A stretch of DNA of 64,000 nt from Verrucomicrobiota bacterium (lineage in GTDB: Bacteria; Verrucomicrobiota; Verrucomicrobiia; Verrucomicrobiales; Akkermansiaceae), in assembly GCA_026397725.1 (NCBI GenBank), contig JAPLUI010000227.1:1-64000 (forward strand), written 5' to 3'. Below are positions 43,647 through 54,241 of the stretch, piece after piece; the first letter of the stretch is position 1, and every line of letters begins with the position of its first letter. The notes under the pieces were generated by a model. It made no database searches and was not told where the DNA came from. It saw only the letters and a list, made by a program, of their open reading frames with translations. Position numbers and translations under genes: made by a program.

Positions 43647-45140
43647 TCATTGCGGATCAAACACCACCCGGAAACCAAGGTCGGGACGGCGTAGCGAGCG
43701 ATCCTCAACCCACTCTCGAGCCAGCGCGCCGTTGGCAGGCTTGAGATAGGAAGCACCGCTGATGACCCACAGCCGCTGGCCAAGCGGATTGGCTGGATTG
43801 ACGGCTTGGCTGAGCGTCCATTCCGCCACCGACCCGGCCATGCCGAGCAGGCCGGAAGGCGTGCGGTCCGGGGTCGCCAAGGTGGCGGGCTGCCAGGGTC
43901 CCGGTTTGAGGGTGGCCGGATCTTTCACACTCTGGCACAGCGCGGCAAACCATTCTTCCTGCGTGGGCAGCCGTGCCTGTTTCCACTCTGCATAGGCGGC
44001 GGCATCCCACCAGTCCACGCCGATGACCGGTGAATCCGGCGTGACGGGTCGGCCCTGCCAGGTGCCGTTGGCGCGGGCCGCTGCCAACAACTCCGCCCAG
44101 TCGGTGGGAAGATGGCTGGTCTTGTCCGCAGGCTGGTTGGCATGATCAAAGAGCCGCCCGCGCCCGTCCTGAGCGAGCAATTCCAGCGCATCGAGAAACT
44201 TGGCGTATTGGCCGATGGTCACTTCGTGTGCGGAGAGGCGGAATGCCCGGAGCGCTGCGTGGCCGCCATCCGGTGTCAGATACTCGCCGTCCGCCATTGC
44301 CACGGCCTCCGGCAGCCAGCCGCGTGCCGGTGGCGGGGGCGGACGATGGACGGTGTTGAGGAGCACGACGGCGATCCCCAGCAGGGCAAGACCCGCCGCC
44401 ACTCCGATGAGCCAGAGTGGGATTTTCCGTTTCGGAATCATTGCCGCAGTCATGGGTCCCACCTTGGGCAGCGGGTCGGCAAGCTGTTGTTCGATCTGTT
44501 CGCAATAGCCATGGATGCTCTTCCAGCTCAGGGGCGCGGCGGCTGGTGTGCCGCGCATCCATGCCAGCAGCGTCAGCATGCGGGTGGCCCCTGGCAGACC
44601 GTCGGCCACCAATACGGGCAGGGCGATGCCCAGGGCGACCACATCCCGCAGCGATTGCTCCGGAGCACGCGGCCCGGCAAGCGTGAGGTTTTGCAACCGG
44701 ATCACGCCCTGCTCATCGAGGTGAACCGCTGCGGGTCCGAACAAGTCGGTGGCATAGCCCCGCGCCTCGTAATAGAGGTTGGCCTCGGCAATCCGACGCA
44801 GATAGTAGGCAAGGCGTGCGGGCTTCATGGGTTCGAAGGCCTTGATGCGCTGCGCCAAGGTGGCGCCAGCCAGCCGCTCGTGTGCATAATAGCACAACCC
44901 GGGCTCAGCAACGGCTTCAAACACGGAAGCAATCAAGGGATGATCGACCGCCGCCTTGGCGCGAATGTCGGCAAGGAAGACCTCCGCCTGCGCGACGTGC
45001 TCGGGGCGGAGTTCCTCGACCAGGACCGTGCGTCTGACGGATTCCTGCACGGCGAGCCACGTGCGGGTGAAGGGGCCATCGGCGAGGCATTCCTGCAGCA
45101 GGTAGTCACCGAGACGCTGGGGTTGAGGGGCGGCATCCAT
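43647..45140 (-). CDS. Pseudokinase-FGE membrane protein
   Basis: A 497-residue protein. The N-terminal ~210 residues resemble a protein kinase (YLLQECLADGPFTRTWLAVQ for the glycine loop region, YYAHERLAGATLAQRI for the hinge), but the HRD and DFG motifs are absent, so it is a pseudokinase. A membrane helix follows (LWLIGVAAGLALLGIAVVLL, ~242-261). The outer ~230 residues are an FGE-sulfatase (SUMF1) domain: VIGVDWWDAAAYAEWKQARL, PTQEEWFAALCQSV, GLLGMAGSVAEWTL and SLRRPDLGFRVVF. It resembles the larger kinase at 11.6 kb but without a visible catalytic apparatus. It may scaffold or sense. Confidence 0.85.
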   Translation of the reverse strand: MDAAPQPQRLGDYLLQECLADGPFTRTWLAVQESVRRTVLVEELRPEHVAQAEVFLADIRAKAAVDHPLIASVFEAVAEPGLCYYAHERLAGATLAQRIKAFEPMKPARLAYYLRRIAEANLYYEARGYATDLFGPAAVHLDEQGVIRLQNLTLAGPRAPEQSLRDVVALGIALPVLVADGLPGATRMLTLLAWMRGTPAAAPLSWKSIHGYCEQIEQQLADPLPKVGPMTAAMIPKRKIPLWLIGVAAGLALLGIAVVLLNTVHRPPPPPARGWLPEAVAMADGEYLTPDGGHAALRAFRLSAHEVTIGQYAKFLDALELLAQDGRGRLFDHANQPADKTSHLPTDWAELLAAARANGTWQGRPVTPDSPVIGVDWWDAAAYAEWKQARLPTQEEWFAALCQSVKDPATLKPGPWQPATLATPDRTPSGLLGMAGSVAEWTLSQAVNPANPLGQRLWVISGASYLKPANGALAREWVEDRSLRRPDLGFRVVFDPQ

Positions 45141-45172
45141 GGGCGGGCAGAGGCGGCGAGCGGGTGAAGGAA

Positions 45173-46282
45173 TCAGCGGGGCGGCAACACCATGGGAAGG
45201 TTCGGGTCAAAATCCGGCGGCAGGTTGTTCCGGTCCAGAAACTCGGGGGAGTCCAGCGGATCGGGGGCGACTGCCGCTTTCTGGCGGCTTCTGGCGGCCA
45301 GGTCGCGCGGCCATGCCTGCACATCCAGCACCTCCCCGTTGTAGAGCAATGAAACCACCTGCCCGTAATAGGTTTGCTCGCCAAACAGATGCTCCGTGGC
45401 CTGATCCTGTTTCGGAATGACATAGTTCATGCGCAAGGACTCCTCGCCGCCGGCCCAATCAAAGGCCCCGGAGACCCACTGTTCGGAGACCCATGATTTG
45501 TCTTGCAGCGGGATGATGCCATCGCGCGAACTGCGATTGAAGAACTCCACCGAGACGCTCAAATCCTTCAATTCAATCTCCGTTCCCGGCGCTTTCTGCA
45601 CCGGGATGGTCAGCACCACGCGTTGGCCGCCCTCATGGTTAGGGTCATTGAAAATCCGGACCCGGCCAAGGGCGAGCTTGCCCAGCGGCACTTCTGCCTC
45701 GAAGCCATCCCGCAGTTTGGCCGCGGCCATTTCATACAGCACGCCGGCCCCGGAGACGCCCATTTGGAACACCTTTTCATAATGCTCCGCCGCTGTGTCA
45801 AACACTCCCATCACCTCATGTGCCAGACCGAGTTCATACTGGACGTTGGGGTCTTGAGGAGAACGCCCGCGGGCTTCTTCAAGCTTGAGAATCGCCAAGC
45901 CCATATCGCCCGCCACCCGTGCTTGCCGGGCCTCCTTGAGCAACTGCTCCGAGCGCGGATCCGCCACCGACGGGGTGGCCAACGGGGTGGGCGGCGGCAG
46001 CGGTACTGCCGCCACCGGAGGCTCAGCCGCAGGGTCAGGCAGCGGTGGCCGGGCCACCACCGCCTCCGGCACGACCGGTTCCTTCTCGGGACCTGGCACC
46101 ACGATGAGCCTCACCACTTCCTTCTCCACCACCCTGACCTGCCGGGACGCTTCAAACCGCGCCCCCAGCGCCAGCCCGGCCACCAGCACCTGCAACAAGA
46201 CCATCAAACCCAGCACCCAGCAGGCGATGGGAAAGACCGGCCACCTTGCGGAAGTCATGCGGGAATTGGGCTGCTTGGACAT
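45173..46282 (-). CDS. Membrane-anchored TPR-like protein
   Basis: A 369-residue protein from ATG 46280-46282 (MSKQPNSRMTSARWPVFPIA). A short N-terminus is followed by a membrane helix (CWVLGLMVLLQVLVAGLALG), a Pro/Val-rich linker (residues ~55-105), then a TPR-like segment (QARVAGDMGLAILKLEEARG, RSPQDPNVQYELGLAHEVMG) and a beta-rich C-terminal domain. It may tether envelope proteins. It is 33 bases upstream of the pseudokinase-FGE gene on the same strand, so the two may form a membrane complex. Confidence 0.7.
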   Translation of the reverse strand: MSKQPNSRMTSARWPVFPIACWVLGLMVLLQVLVAGLALGARFEASRQVRVVEKEVVRLIVVPGPEKEPVVPEAVVARPPLPDPAAEPPVAAVPLPPPTPLATPSVADPRSEQLLKEARQARVAGDMGLAILKLEEARGRSPQDPNVQYELGLAHEVMGVFDTAAEHYEKVFQMGVSGAGVLYEMAAAKLRDGFEAEVPLGKLALGRVRIFNDPNHEGGQRVVLTIPVQKAPGTEIELKDLSVSVEFFNRSSRDGIIPLQDKSWVSEQWVSGAFDWAGGEESLRMNYVIPKQDQATEHLFGEQTYYGQVVSLLYNGEVLDVQAWPRDLAARSRQKAAVAPDPLDSPEFLDRNNLPPDFDPNLPMVLPPR

Positions 46283-46422
46283 GTCCCGGCAATGATGGCG
46301 GCCAACCCCGCCCCTGTCAATCCACGGCAATCGCCCGCAGAAATTGCCATGCCGCAAGCAAATTTGCACGTTTCTCATTTTCGGGCTTGCCTGGACCTGT
46401 GCAATCCGGTATTGCTTCCGCC

Positions 46423-47772
46423 ATGAAGCCACCGGTCGTTCGCAATTTGGTGCTGTTGAGCATCGCCCTCCTCTCCCTGTCCGCTTGCACCAGCCGGAAG
46501 AATCAGGCCAGAATCAAGGAACTCGAAGCGCAAATCGAAGCCAGTGCCGAGGAGGCCGCCGCCACCGAGATGGCCAGGGAGAAGGATCAGGCGGAGAAGA
46601 GCGAAGCGGCCTACAAGGCTCAAAGCGAAGCCTCCCAACAGATCCAACAACTGACCCAGGAGCGCGACCAGGCCGCCCGTGAACTCGCCGTCCTCAAACT
46701 GCAGGCAAGCCGCGCCGAGGCCGCCCGCCTCGCCAAGCTGCCCAAGGATGCCTCCACCCCGGGCCACCCCGAATTCGATCCCGCCAAGGAAGCAAAAATC
46801 ACCACCGCCCTCGCCACCATCGTCGGCGACAAGTCCACCGGCACCGGCTTTGTGGTTGCCACCGAAGGGAAGGTTTTCCTCTACACCGCCGCCCACGTCA
46901 TCGCCGGTAATGGCCGCCTCTCCATCTCCAATTCAGTCGGCCTCAAGTTCACCAAGTTCGGCAATCTCGAAGTTGCTGAAGGGGCCAACTTCGTGCGGCT
47001 CGAACTCCTCGATGCCGCCGGTGCGCCCGCCCTGCAACTCGCCGACGCAGACACCAAGGTCACCGCCGAAACCAACGTCACCGGCCTCGGCACTGACGGC
47101 AACTCCGGCACCGTCACCTCCGAGCGCGGCAACCCCTCCGGCCAAAGCGACGAGTCCATCAGCGTTGATTCCCTATCATTGATGGGGAAAAGCGGTGGGC
47201 CGCTCCTGGAATCCGCCACCGGCAAGGTGCTCGCGGTCATCACCAACCCTGCCGCCGAGCAGCGGGTCCTGTGGGCCGACCCCACCACCACCGGCCAAAT
47301 CCCCTACCGGGCCTGCCGTGTGAACCGCAAAGTGCAGTGGAAATCCGTGCCGATCGGCACCTTCCTCGCGGAAGCCAGGAAAATCGCTGAGTTCAACCGC
47401 ATGACGCGCGTGGCCCAGGCCCTTGCCGTGCTCACGCCCAGCGCCACCGGCTTGGGAGTTTCGAGCACCGTTTCCGGCTCGCATACCGCCCTCTCCGTGC
47501 TCACTGCGGCGGCCAAGGACATCCCCATCGCCACGGAGGTCCTCGCCATGAACACCCAACTGTCCGCCAAGCGCGTCCGCACCAGCGAGGTCGATATCAA
47601 GAAACGCTTGGCCAACCTGCTCTCCAGTGCCGTAACCCAAATGCAACGCGGCGCCGCTGACTTCGAGCCCTCGAAATTCACCCCCTACCATCGCCCCTTC
47701 GCCGAAGATGCCCTCAAGTGGCGCAAGGATGCCGAGCAGCGGCTCCAAGGCTCCGTCACCTCCGACGAGTGA
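46423..47772 (+). CDS. Trypsin-like serine protease lipoprotein
   Basis: A 449-residue lipoprotein; MKPPVVRNLVLLSIALLSLS is followed by the lipobox LSAC. A coiled-coil (residues ~28-110, KELEAQIEASAEEAAATEMA) precedes a trypsin-fold domain: GTGFVVATEGKVFLYTAAHV carries the catalytic His. The serine is in LMGKSGGPLL (GxSGGPL), with K in place of the usual N. The C-terminal helix region is not recognised. It is likely an envelope protease acting on unfolded proteins. It is transcribed divergently from the TPR-like gene (141 bases apart). Confidence 0.8.
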   Translation: MKPPVVRNLVLLSIALLSLSACTSRKNQARIKELEAQIEASAEEAAATEMAREKDQAEKSEAAYKAQSEASQQIQQLTQERDQAARELAVLKLQASRAEAARLAKLPKDASTPGHPEFDPAKEAKITTALATIVGDKSTGTGFVVATEGKVFLYTAAHVIAGNGRLSISNSVGLKFTKFGNLEVAEGANFVRLELLDAAGAPALQLADADTKVTAETNVTGLGTDGNSGTVTSERGNPSGQSDESISVDSLSLMGKSGGPLLESATGKVLAVITNPAAEQRVLWADPTTTGQIPYRACRVNRKVQWKSVPIGTFLAEARKIAEFNRMTRVAQALAVLTPSATGLGVSSTVSGSHTALSVLTAAAKDIPIATEVLAMNTQLSAKRVRTSEVDIKKRLANLLSSAVTQMQRGAADFEPSKFTPYHRPFAEDALKWRKDAEQRLQGSVTSDE

Positions 47773-47931
47773 GCCAGCCGTGGCCGGGCGCGGAGCGCAA
47801 GCGGCCCGGCCAATACGGTTAGGATACCCATGGAGCCGCCCAAGTTGCCGCCTGTTCCAGCCCCGACCCGGGTTCGGGGATCTCCCTGCTGCTATTCCCG
47901 GGCCCTGGGATCGCTGCTCGCGTTATGCAGA

Positions 47932-47961
47932 GAGGCCCGCACAGTTGCCGGTGCGGGCCTC
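47932..47961. terminator. Hairpin with 11-bp stem
   Basis: GAGGCCCGCAC and GTGCGGGCCTC are perfect reverse complements with the loop AGTTGCCG. It lies between the protease gene (ends 47772) and the convergent giant protein (ends 48051), so it can serve both. No U-tract follows; the stem is stable enough to end transcription or block decay. The rest of the 278-base gap has no gene seen. Confidence 0.65.
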
Positions 47962-48050
47962 CGAAACCGCTCCCCTTCGTTAGCCACCCGTTAGAGCAGG
48001 CCGTGGTGGGACGGCGCTTTTCCGGGGCGAAGGAAGCGGGCGCAATACAA

Positions 48051-51000
48051 TCAGGGTGTGGAGGTGGTGGACTCCCGGGCCCGGTAGAACTTCTTCGGGC
48101 TGGTGCTCGGCGGAACATCCAGAGTCAGCGAGGTGCCGGGGGCAATTTGGACGCTGAGAACAGTCCAGTGTTCCAAGTCGTCGCAGGTTTCAAACTCATA
48201 GGCTTGGTTGGTGACGGTGGGGCTCAGTCGCAGCGAGTCGCCAGCCGCAGAGTGCGACAGGTCAATGTGCAACGGTGCTTGCTCGGTGATGACTTCTTCG
48301 GTGATCTCGAACATCGGCATGCCCGCCGCCCGAAACTCGAAGGCGGACTTGTAATCGATGATCGTACCAGGCGCAGGCTCGGCGAGCATGCGGATTTCGT
48401 CACCCACCACGACGCTGCCACCGACGGTGAAGTGGGTCGGGAGGACGTAGTCCATCACGAAGCATTCGAGGATGCCACCGAGCTTGCCCAACCACTTCGG
48501 CCACCGCGATGACATGATGCCACCGCTTTGTCCGGGCAGATCCGCCACCACCGTGCCACCGCTCAACACCACGACCCGGTGGGTCGGCGAGTGGATCGGC
48601 CCGAAGTCCGGGGCGATCAGGAAGCCATCGGTGGTCTGGGTGACCCGCACGGTGCCGAGCGATTGGTTAGACACGCCATTGAGCGAACCGCGGGCGGTGG
48701 CTTCGAGGAAGGCCCCGGGGCCGACGGCAGGATCCGCGTCCAACGGGCTGAAGGCCACAAACGCGGCCTCGGCCCGGCCGAGGTCGATGCTCACGCCGTC
48801 CATGCCGCTGCTGCCGATGTTACTGACTTCCAAGCGGCGCTCGCCCGTCGGATCAGGGGCGGTGAACGCGAGCTGGGCGCTGCCAAGCGGCGTGTGATCG
48901 TTCATCCCGAATGGCAGCGTGTAGGGGGTCGTGGATTCGTCGGCAAAGGCGATGGTGCCGGGATTGGTGCCGCGTACCTGCAACTCCGTCATGTAGGCAT
49001 TCAGGAATTGTGAGTCCTCGGACATGATGCTCACGCGATCCGCATCGTACTCCACGCCGCCCACGGTCACCGGACCCGGCGCGGCGCGAGCGAGTTCAAT
49101 GGTGATCCAGAGATGATACCGCTTGGTCCTTATGTTACAGGAGGCCTCGCCGGACCATCTCGCGGAAGCCGGCACGGGATCGGTCCCGCCAAAAATCACG
49201 CTGGAGGCATCCACTTGCGCGAGCAGTTGGCCGTTGCGATAAATGTCAGCCATCAGCGCCGTCGATCCGAGGCCGCTGAAGTCCGCCGTGCATACGCAAG
49301 CGTCGGCTGCCGTGCGGCTCACATGCAGGCCGCTGAGCTTCTGGCTCGGCAGGGTGGGACTTTCCCGCACCCCCCAGTAGTCGAAGTCGAGCGATCCGCC
49401 AACCGCGAGATCCCTGACGCCGTCGCCGGTCACATCGCCCATGGCCACGCGCACGCCACCAACCCGACCGGTGACGATGTCCACGCCATCCTGACCGCTG
49501 CTGCCGAGGTTGCCGATGAACAATTGGTTAGTCGGCAGCGGACTGGTGAGGGCGGGTTCCGCTGCCCCGACCGGGAAGTGATCGTGCATCCGGAATGGAA
49601 TGCTCCACGGAGTGGTGGTCTCATCGGCAATCGCAAACGTCCCAAGGCTGGTGCCACGCAAGCGCATCTCGGTGATTTTCGCATTCAGCAAGACCGAGTC
49701 TTCGGACATGATCTCCACCCGGTCGGCGTAATATTCCGTGCCATTGACAATCACAACACCGGCGGCGGAGCGCAGCACCTCGATCTTGATCCAAAGGTGG
49801 TAGTGGCCGTTCAAATCGCACGACCCGCCGACGGAAGTCCGGATTTTCCGGGGAACCGGATCGGACCAATCGAAGGTTGCCGGATCGTAGTCGCCGAAGC
49901 TGAAGCTGGAGGCTGGCACACTCGCCAGCAGCACCCCGTCGCGATAGACTTCCGCCATCAGCGCGGAAGAGTCGAGCCCGCTGAAATCTGCCGTACACAC
50001 GACCTCCCCCACCGGGCGGCTGACGTGCAAACCGGTGAGCTTCTGCTTGACCGGCGGCGGCAGGCTTACCAGCGTCGGGCTTTCGCGGAACCCATAACTA
50101 TCAAAGTCGAGCGTGCCACCGACGGCCAGATCGCTGTGGCCATCGCCATCGAGGTCACCGATTGCCAGATCGAACGAGCCCACCGGGCCCGCCGCGATAT
50201 CGACGCCGTCCTGGCCGCTGCTGCCGAGATTGCCAACGAGCAGTTGGTTGGTCGGACTCGGATCGCTCATGGCCAGCGTCGCCGCACCGGTCGGCGTGTG
50301 TTCATGCATGCGGAAGGGCACGCTGTAGGGCGTCACTCCTTCGTCCGCGAGCGCAAAGATCCCCAGCCCGGTGCCGCGCACTTGCAGATCCGTGATATAG
50401 GCATTCAGGAACGGCGAGTCTTCCGACATGATCTCCACCTTGTCGCCCACGATGGTCTTGCCGCCGACGGTGATGGGTCCCGCCACACTGCGCTCAACAG
50501 TAACAACCACCCAAAGATGGTAATGGCCGTTGAAGTCGCAAGACCCGGCACCTGTGATGGTAATGGTTTTCGCCACCGGATCGCTGCCGCCAAAGGTCAC
50601 GCCGCCCCCGCTCGTCTCGTCGACCAAGGCCCCGTTGTTATAGACCTGCGTCATCAGCGCAAACGAATTCAGGCCGCTGAAATCCGCCGTGTAATCGATT
50701 GCCCCACTCGACCCGCGAGCCGCGTGAACGCGGATGAGCGACTGCTTCGTCGGGCTCTCACGGAAACCCACTGCGGTTAGATCCAGCGTGCCGCCGGCTG
50801 CAAAATCCGGAACTCCGTCGCCATCGACGTCACCGGGTTGAATCCAGACGCTATTGGACTTCGGCAAGGCGATGTCCACGCCATCCTGGCCGCTGCTGCC
50901 GAGGTTACCGATGAGCAAGCGGTTGGTCGGATTCGGGTCACTCAGGGCCAGCGTTGCTGCGCCAACCGGAAAGTGATCATGCATGCGGAAGGGCACGCTG

Positions 51001-53807
51001 TAAGGTGTCACGCCTTCGTCTGCGAAGGCAAAGGTCCCAAGGCCGGTGCCGCGCACTTGCAGGTCCGTGAGGTAGGCATTCAGGAACGGCGAGTCTTCCG
51101 ACATGATCTCCACCCGGTCGCCTATGTAGGTCGTGCCGCCGACGGTGATGGACCCCGCCACACCGCGTCCAATGATGGTTTTGCACCAAAGATGGTAATG
51201 ACCGTTGAGGTCGCAAGAGGCTCCAGCCTCGATGGTAATCCTGCTCGCCACCGGATCGCTGCCGCCAAAGGTCGCGCCGCCGCCGCTTGCCTCGCCGACC
51301 AAGGCCCCGTTGTTATAGACTTGCGTCATCAGCGCAAACGAATTCAGGCCGCTGAAATCCGCCGTGTAATCGATGGCCCCACTCGACCCGCGAGCCGCGT
51401 GAACGTGGATGAGCGACTGCTTCGTCGGGCTCTCCCGGAAACCCACTGCGGTTAGATCCAGCGTGCCGCCCGCCGCAAAATCGGGGACCCCGTCGCCATC
51501 GACGTCACCGGGTTGAATCCAGACGCTATTGGCCTTCGGCAAGGCGATGTCCACGCCATCCTGGCCGCTGCTGCCGAGGTTGCCGATGAGCAAACGGTTG
51601 GTCGGATTCTTGTCGGTCAAGGCCAGCGTCGCCGCGCCAACCGGAAAATGATCATGCATGCGGAAGGGCACGCTGTAGGGCGTGGTCGCTTCGTCGGCGA
51701 GCGCAAAGGTGCCGGGCGGGAGACCGCCCGGATTGGTCACCCGCGCCTTCAGCACGGTGACGTGCCCATTCACGAACGGCGAATCCTCCGACATGATTTC
51801 GACCTTGTCGCCCAGGTAGGTCGTGCCGTTAACCGTGATGGATCCCGGCACACTGCGTGCAAAGGAGATGTCGATCCACAAATGGTAATTGCCCTTGCGG
51901 TCACACGAGCCACCGACCGAAATCGTGATTGAGGAGGGTACCGGATTGTTACCGCCGAAGGAAAAGCTGCTGGCCGGGACTTCCGCGAGCAATTGCCCGT
52001 TGCTATAGACGCCCGCCATGAGTGCGGTCGATCCCAGATCGCTGAAATCCGCGTCGCAGACGACCTGATCGATGGCCGCCCGCGCAATGTGTGTCCTTAC
52101 CAGCGACTGGGTCGTCGGGCTCTCGCGCAAGCCGAGGGCGTTCAGATCCAGCGCCCCGCCAACGGCAAGGTCGGGGATCCCGTCGCCATCCACGTCGCCG
52201 GGGGTAATCGTCACACTGTTGGACGCTGGCAAGGCGATGTCCACGCCGTCCTGGCCGCTGCTGCCGATGTTACCGATGAGCAGCTTGTTGGTCGGGAGCG
52301 GATCGCTCAGGGCCAGCGTCGCCGCGCCTACCGGGAAGTGCTCGTGCATGCGGAAAGGCACGCTGTAGGCCGTGGTCGATTCGTCGGCGAGCGCGAAGGT
52401 GCCGAGATTGGTGCCGCGCAATTGGAGGTCGGTGATGTGCGCGGATGGGTCCCGCCACGCTGAAGGTCCAGGAAGAGCTGATCCAGAGATGATAATGGCC
52501 GTTGAAGTCGCACGATCCGCCGGCCGAGATGGTGAGTTCGGTCGGCACCGGATTGGGGCCGCCATAGGTAAAGCTGCTGGCCGGGACTTCCGCGACCAAT
52601 TGCCCGCTCTGATAAACGCCCGCCATCAGTACGGTCGAACCCAGAGCGCTGAAATCCGCAGCACAAGCGACCTGATTGATCGTCGTCCGCGCCACGTGCG
52701 CACTTGCGAGTGATTGCTTCGTCGGGCTCTCACGCAAGCCCACAGCGGTTAGATCCAAGGTGCCGCCCACCGCCAGATCGGGGACGCCGTCGCCACTCAC
52801 ATCGCCGGGCCTGATCGTCACGCTATTGGACGCTGGCAAGGCGATATCCACGCCGTCCTGGCCGCTGCTGCCGATGTTACCGATGAGCAGCTTGTTGGTC
52901 GGAGTCTTGTCGCTCAAGCCGGCACATGGTCATGCATCCGGAAGGGCACGCTGTAGGCCGTGTTGGACTCGGACGCCAGTACAAAGCCGAGCGGCAGGTT
53001 TTTCCCCTTCAATTCCATTCGCGTCAGGTGCCCGTTCAACGAGGGCGAGTCCTCCGACATGATGTCCACCCGGTCCGCATCGTAAAGGATGCCGCCGACC
53101 GTCACCGGCGTGATCGCCCGCAGGCTCCAACCGATCGTCAGCCAAAGATGGTAGTGCCCGTTGAGGTCACAACTGCCACCGGCGCTCACTTTGACTCGCT
53201 GCGGCACCGGATCCGTGTCGCCCGTGCCAGAGCTGACAATGGTAAACTGGCTGGCCGGCACTTCCGCCAGCAACTGGCCGTCGCGGTAGATCATCGCCAT
53301 CAACGCCGTCGAACCGGCACCGCTGAAATTGGCGGTGCAGACGACTTGCTGCTGCGAAGGCCGGAACATCCGCCCGCGCACCAAGGTGGAGTCGGGAATG
53401 GTTTCGTTGACCCCAATCCCAAACACGTCGAGGGTGCCGAGGACCGCCAAATCAGGCAACCCGTCGCCAGTGAGGTCGCCGAGCACGACCTCGGCGGAAT
53501 TCGACGCCGGCAACGCGATACTCACGCCGTCCTGCCCGCTGCTGCCGATGTTGCTAACCGCCAAGCCCGCCGGGGTCACTGCCAGGTGGGCCGCCCCGAG
53601 CGGGCTGTTGTCAAAGCCGGAGAAGGGCACGCTTTGGGCGAGAACTCGCGGCACGGTGATGCCGCACACTGCAAGCAGCGCCACGGCCTGAACCGCCAAA
53701 CGCCACCGCTGAGGTACGGGCGACGCTGGCGGGGATAACGTCCGCAGGCACGCTTGCGCCGCGGCTTGGATTGCATTCGGATTACGTCTGTTTGTGTTTG
53801 TTTTCAT
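48051..53807 (-). pseudogene. Giant exported repeat protein, broken by two deletions
   Basis: The gene starts MKTNTNRRNPNAIQAAAQAC (53805-53807), with a signal-like stretch LAVQAVALLAVCGITVPRVL. The protein has eight repeat units with period about 675-720 bp (225-240 aa), each with SSGQDGVDIALP, a DVDGDGVPD calcium loop, FRESPTKQSL, GSCDLNGHYHLW and VEIMSEDSPFLNAY segments, then FRMHDHFPVGAATLAL. Near 52914 the FPVGAATLAL segment is missing 19 bp (frame breaks after HDHVP). Near 52455 ~85-90 bp of the EIMSEDSP segment are gone, also shifting frame. Downstream the frame is open for ~1450 residues. Unbroken it would be ~1950 aa. The C-terminus ends with a 'FYRAR'-type strand. No enzyme motif is seen. 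Confidence 0.8.
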
Positions 53808-53876
53808 TGGACTCGTTGTTCATTGGACTGGTTTGCGAGACCCTCAAGGGAGTTGCTCACGGGCCACGCTCAAGGC

Positions 53877-53904
53877 AAAATACGCCCAGGAATTCCGAGT
53901 GCAA
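53877..53904 (-). promoter_or_regulatory. Possible promoter of the giant repeat protein gene
   Basis: On the minus strand TTGCAC (53899-53904) is followed after 16 bases by TATTTT (53877-53882), about 70 bases before the start codon at 53807. An A/T-rich tract (53925-53942) lies upstream and could be an UP-like element. This is a consensus match by eye only. Confidence 0.3.
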
Positions 53905-54241
53905 GAGAAATCTTTCATTTTCTCTCTAATTTATTTTTTCCGGCAGGTGGTCCGCCGCAAGGCCTGCCGGGGCGGGTGCGGCCACCGGCTTGGGGCCCGC
54001 CACCGCGACGGGAAGCGGGCGGCCTGGTGAGAGCCTCAGACCTCCTGGGCGTGGGGGCCAAGGCATGAGTTCATGCGCAGCTTGGCGGCGGGCAGCATGC
54101 CCCAATACGGTCTTCTTTCACCTGGCACTTGGGTGGGGATGAGCGGCTCCTGGCAAGAGGCGCGGGCCACCGGTGGCGGGGGTCTCCTGCCCCCCGCCAC
54201 AGTGCTCCGCAGGTCACCCAAACGCGCTCGCAGAGTGGGTC
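53905..54241. other. Gap with no gene recognised
   Basis: This stretch separates the divergent-looking promoter side of the giant repeat gene from the 3' end of the methyltransferase gene. It includes an A/T-rich tract near 53925-53942 and otherwise GC-rich DNA with short palindromes. I see no protein, RNA gene or strong terminator. Confidence 0.4.

Noticed and set aside
49113..50780. Plus-strand open frame of 555 codons with repeated segments
   Set aside because: Its repeats only mirror the repeat units of the giant minus-strand gene.
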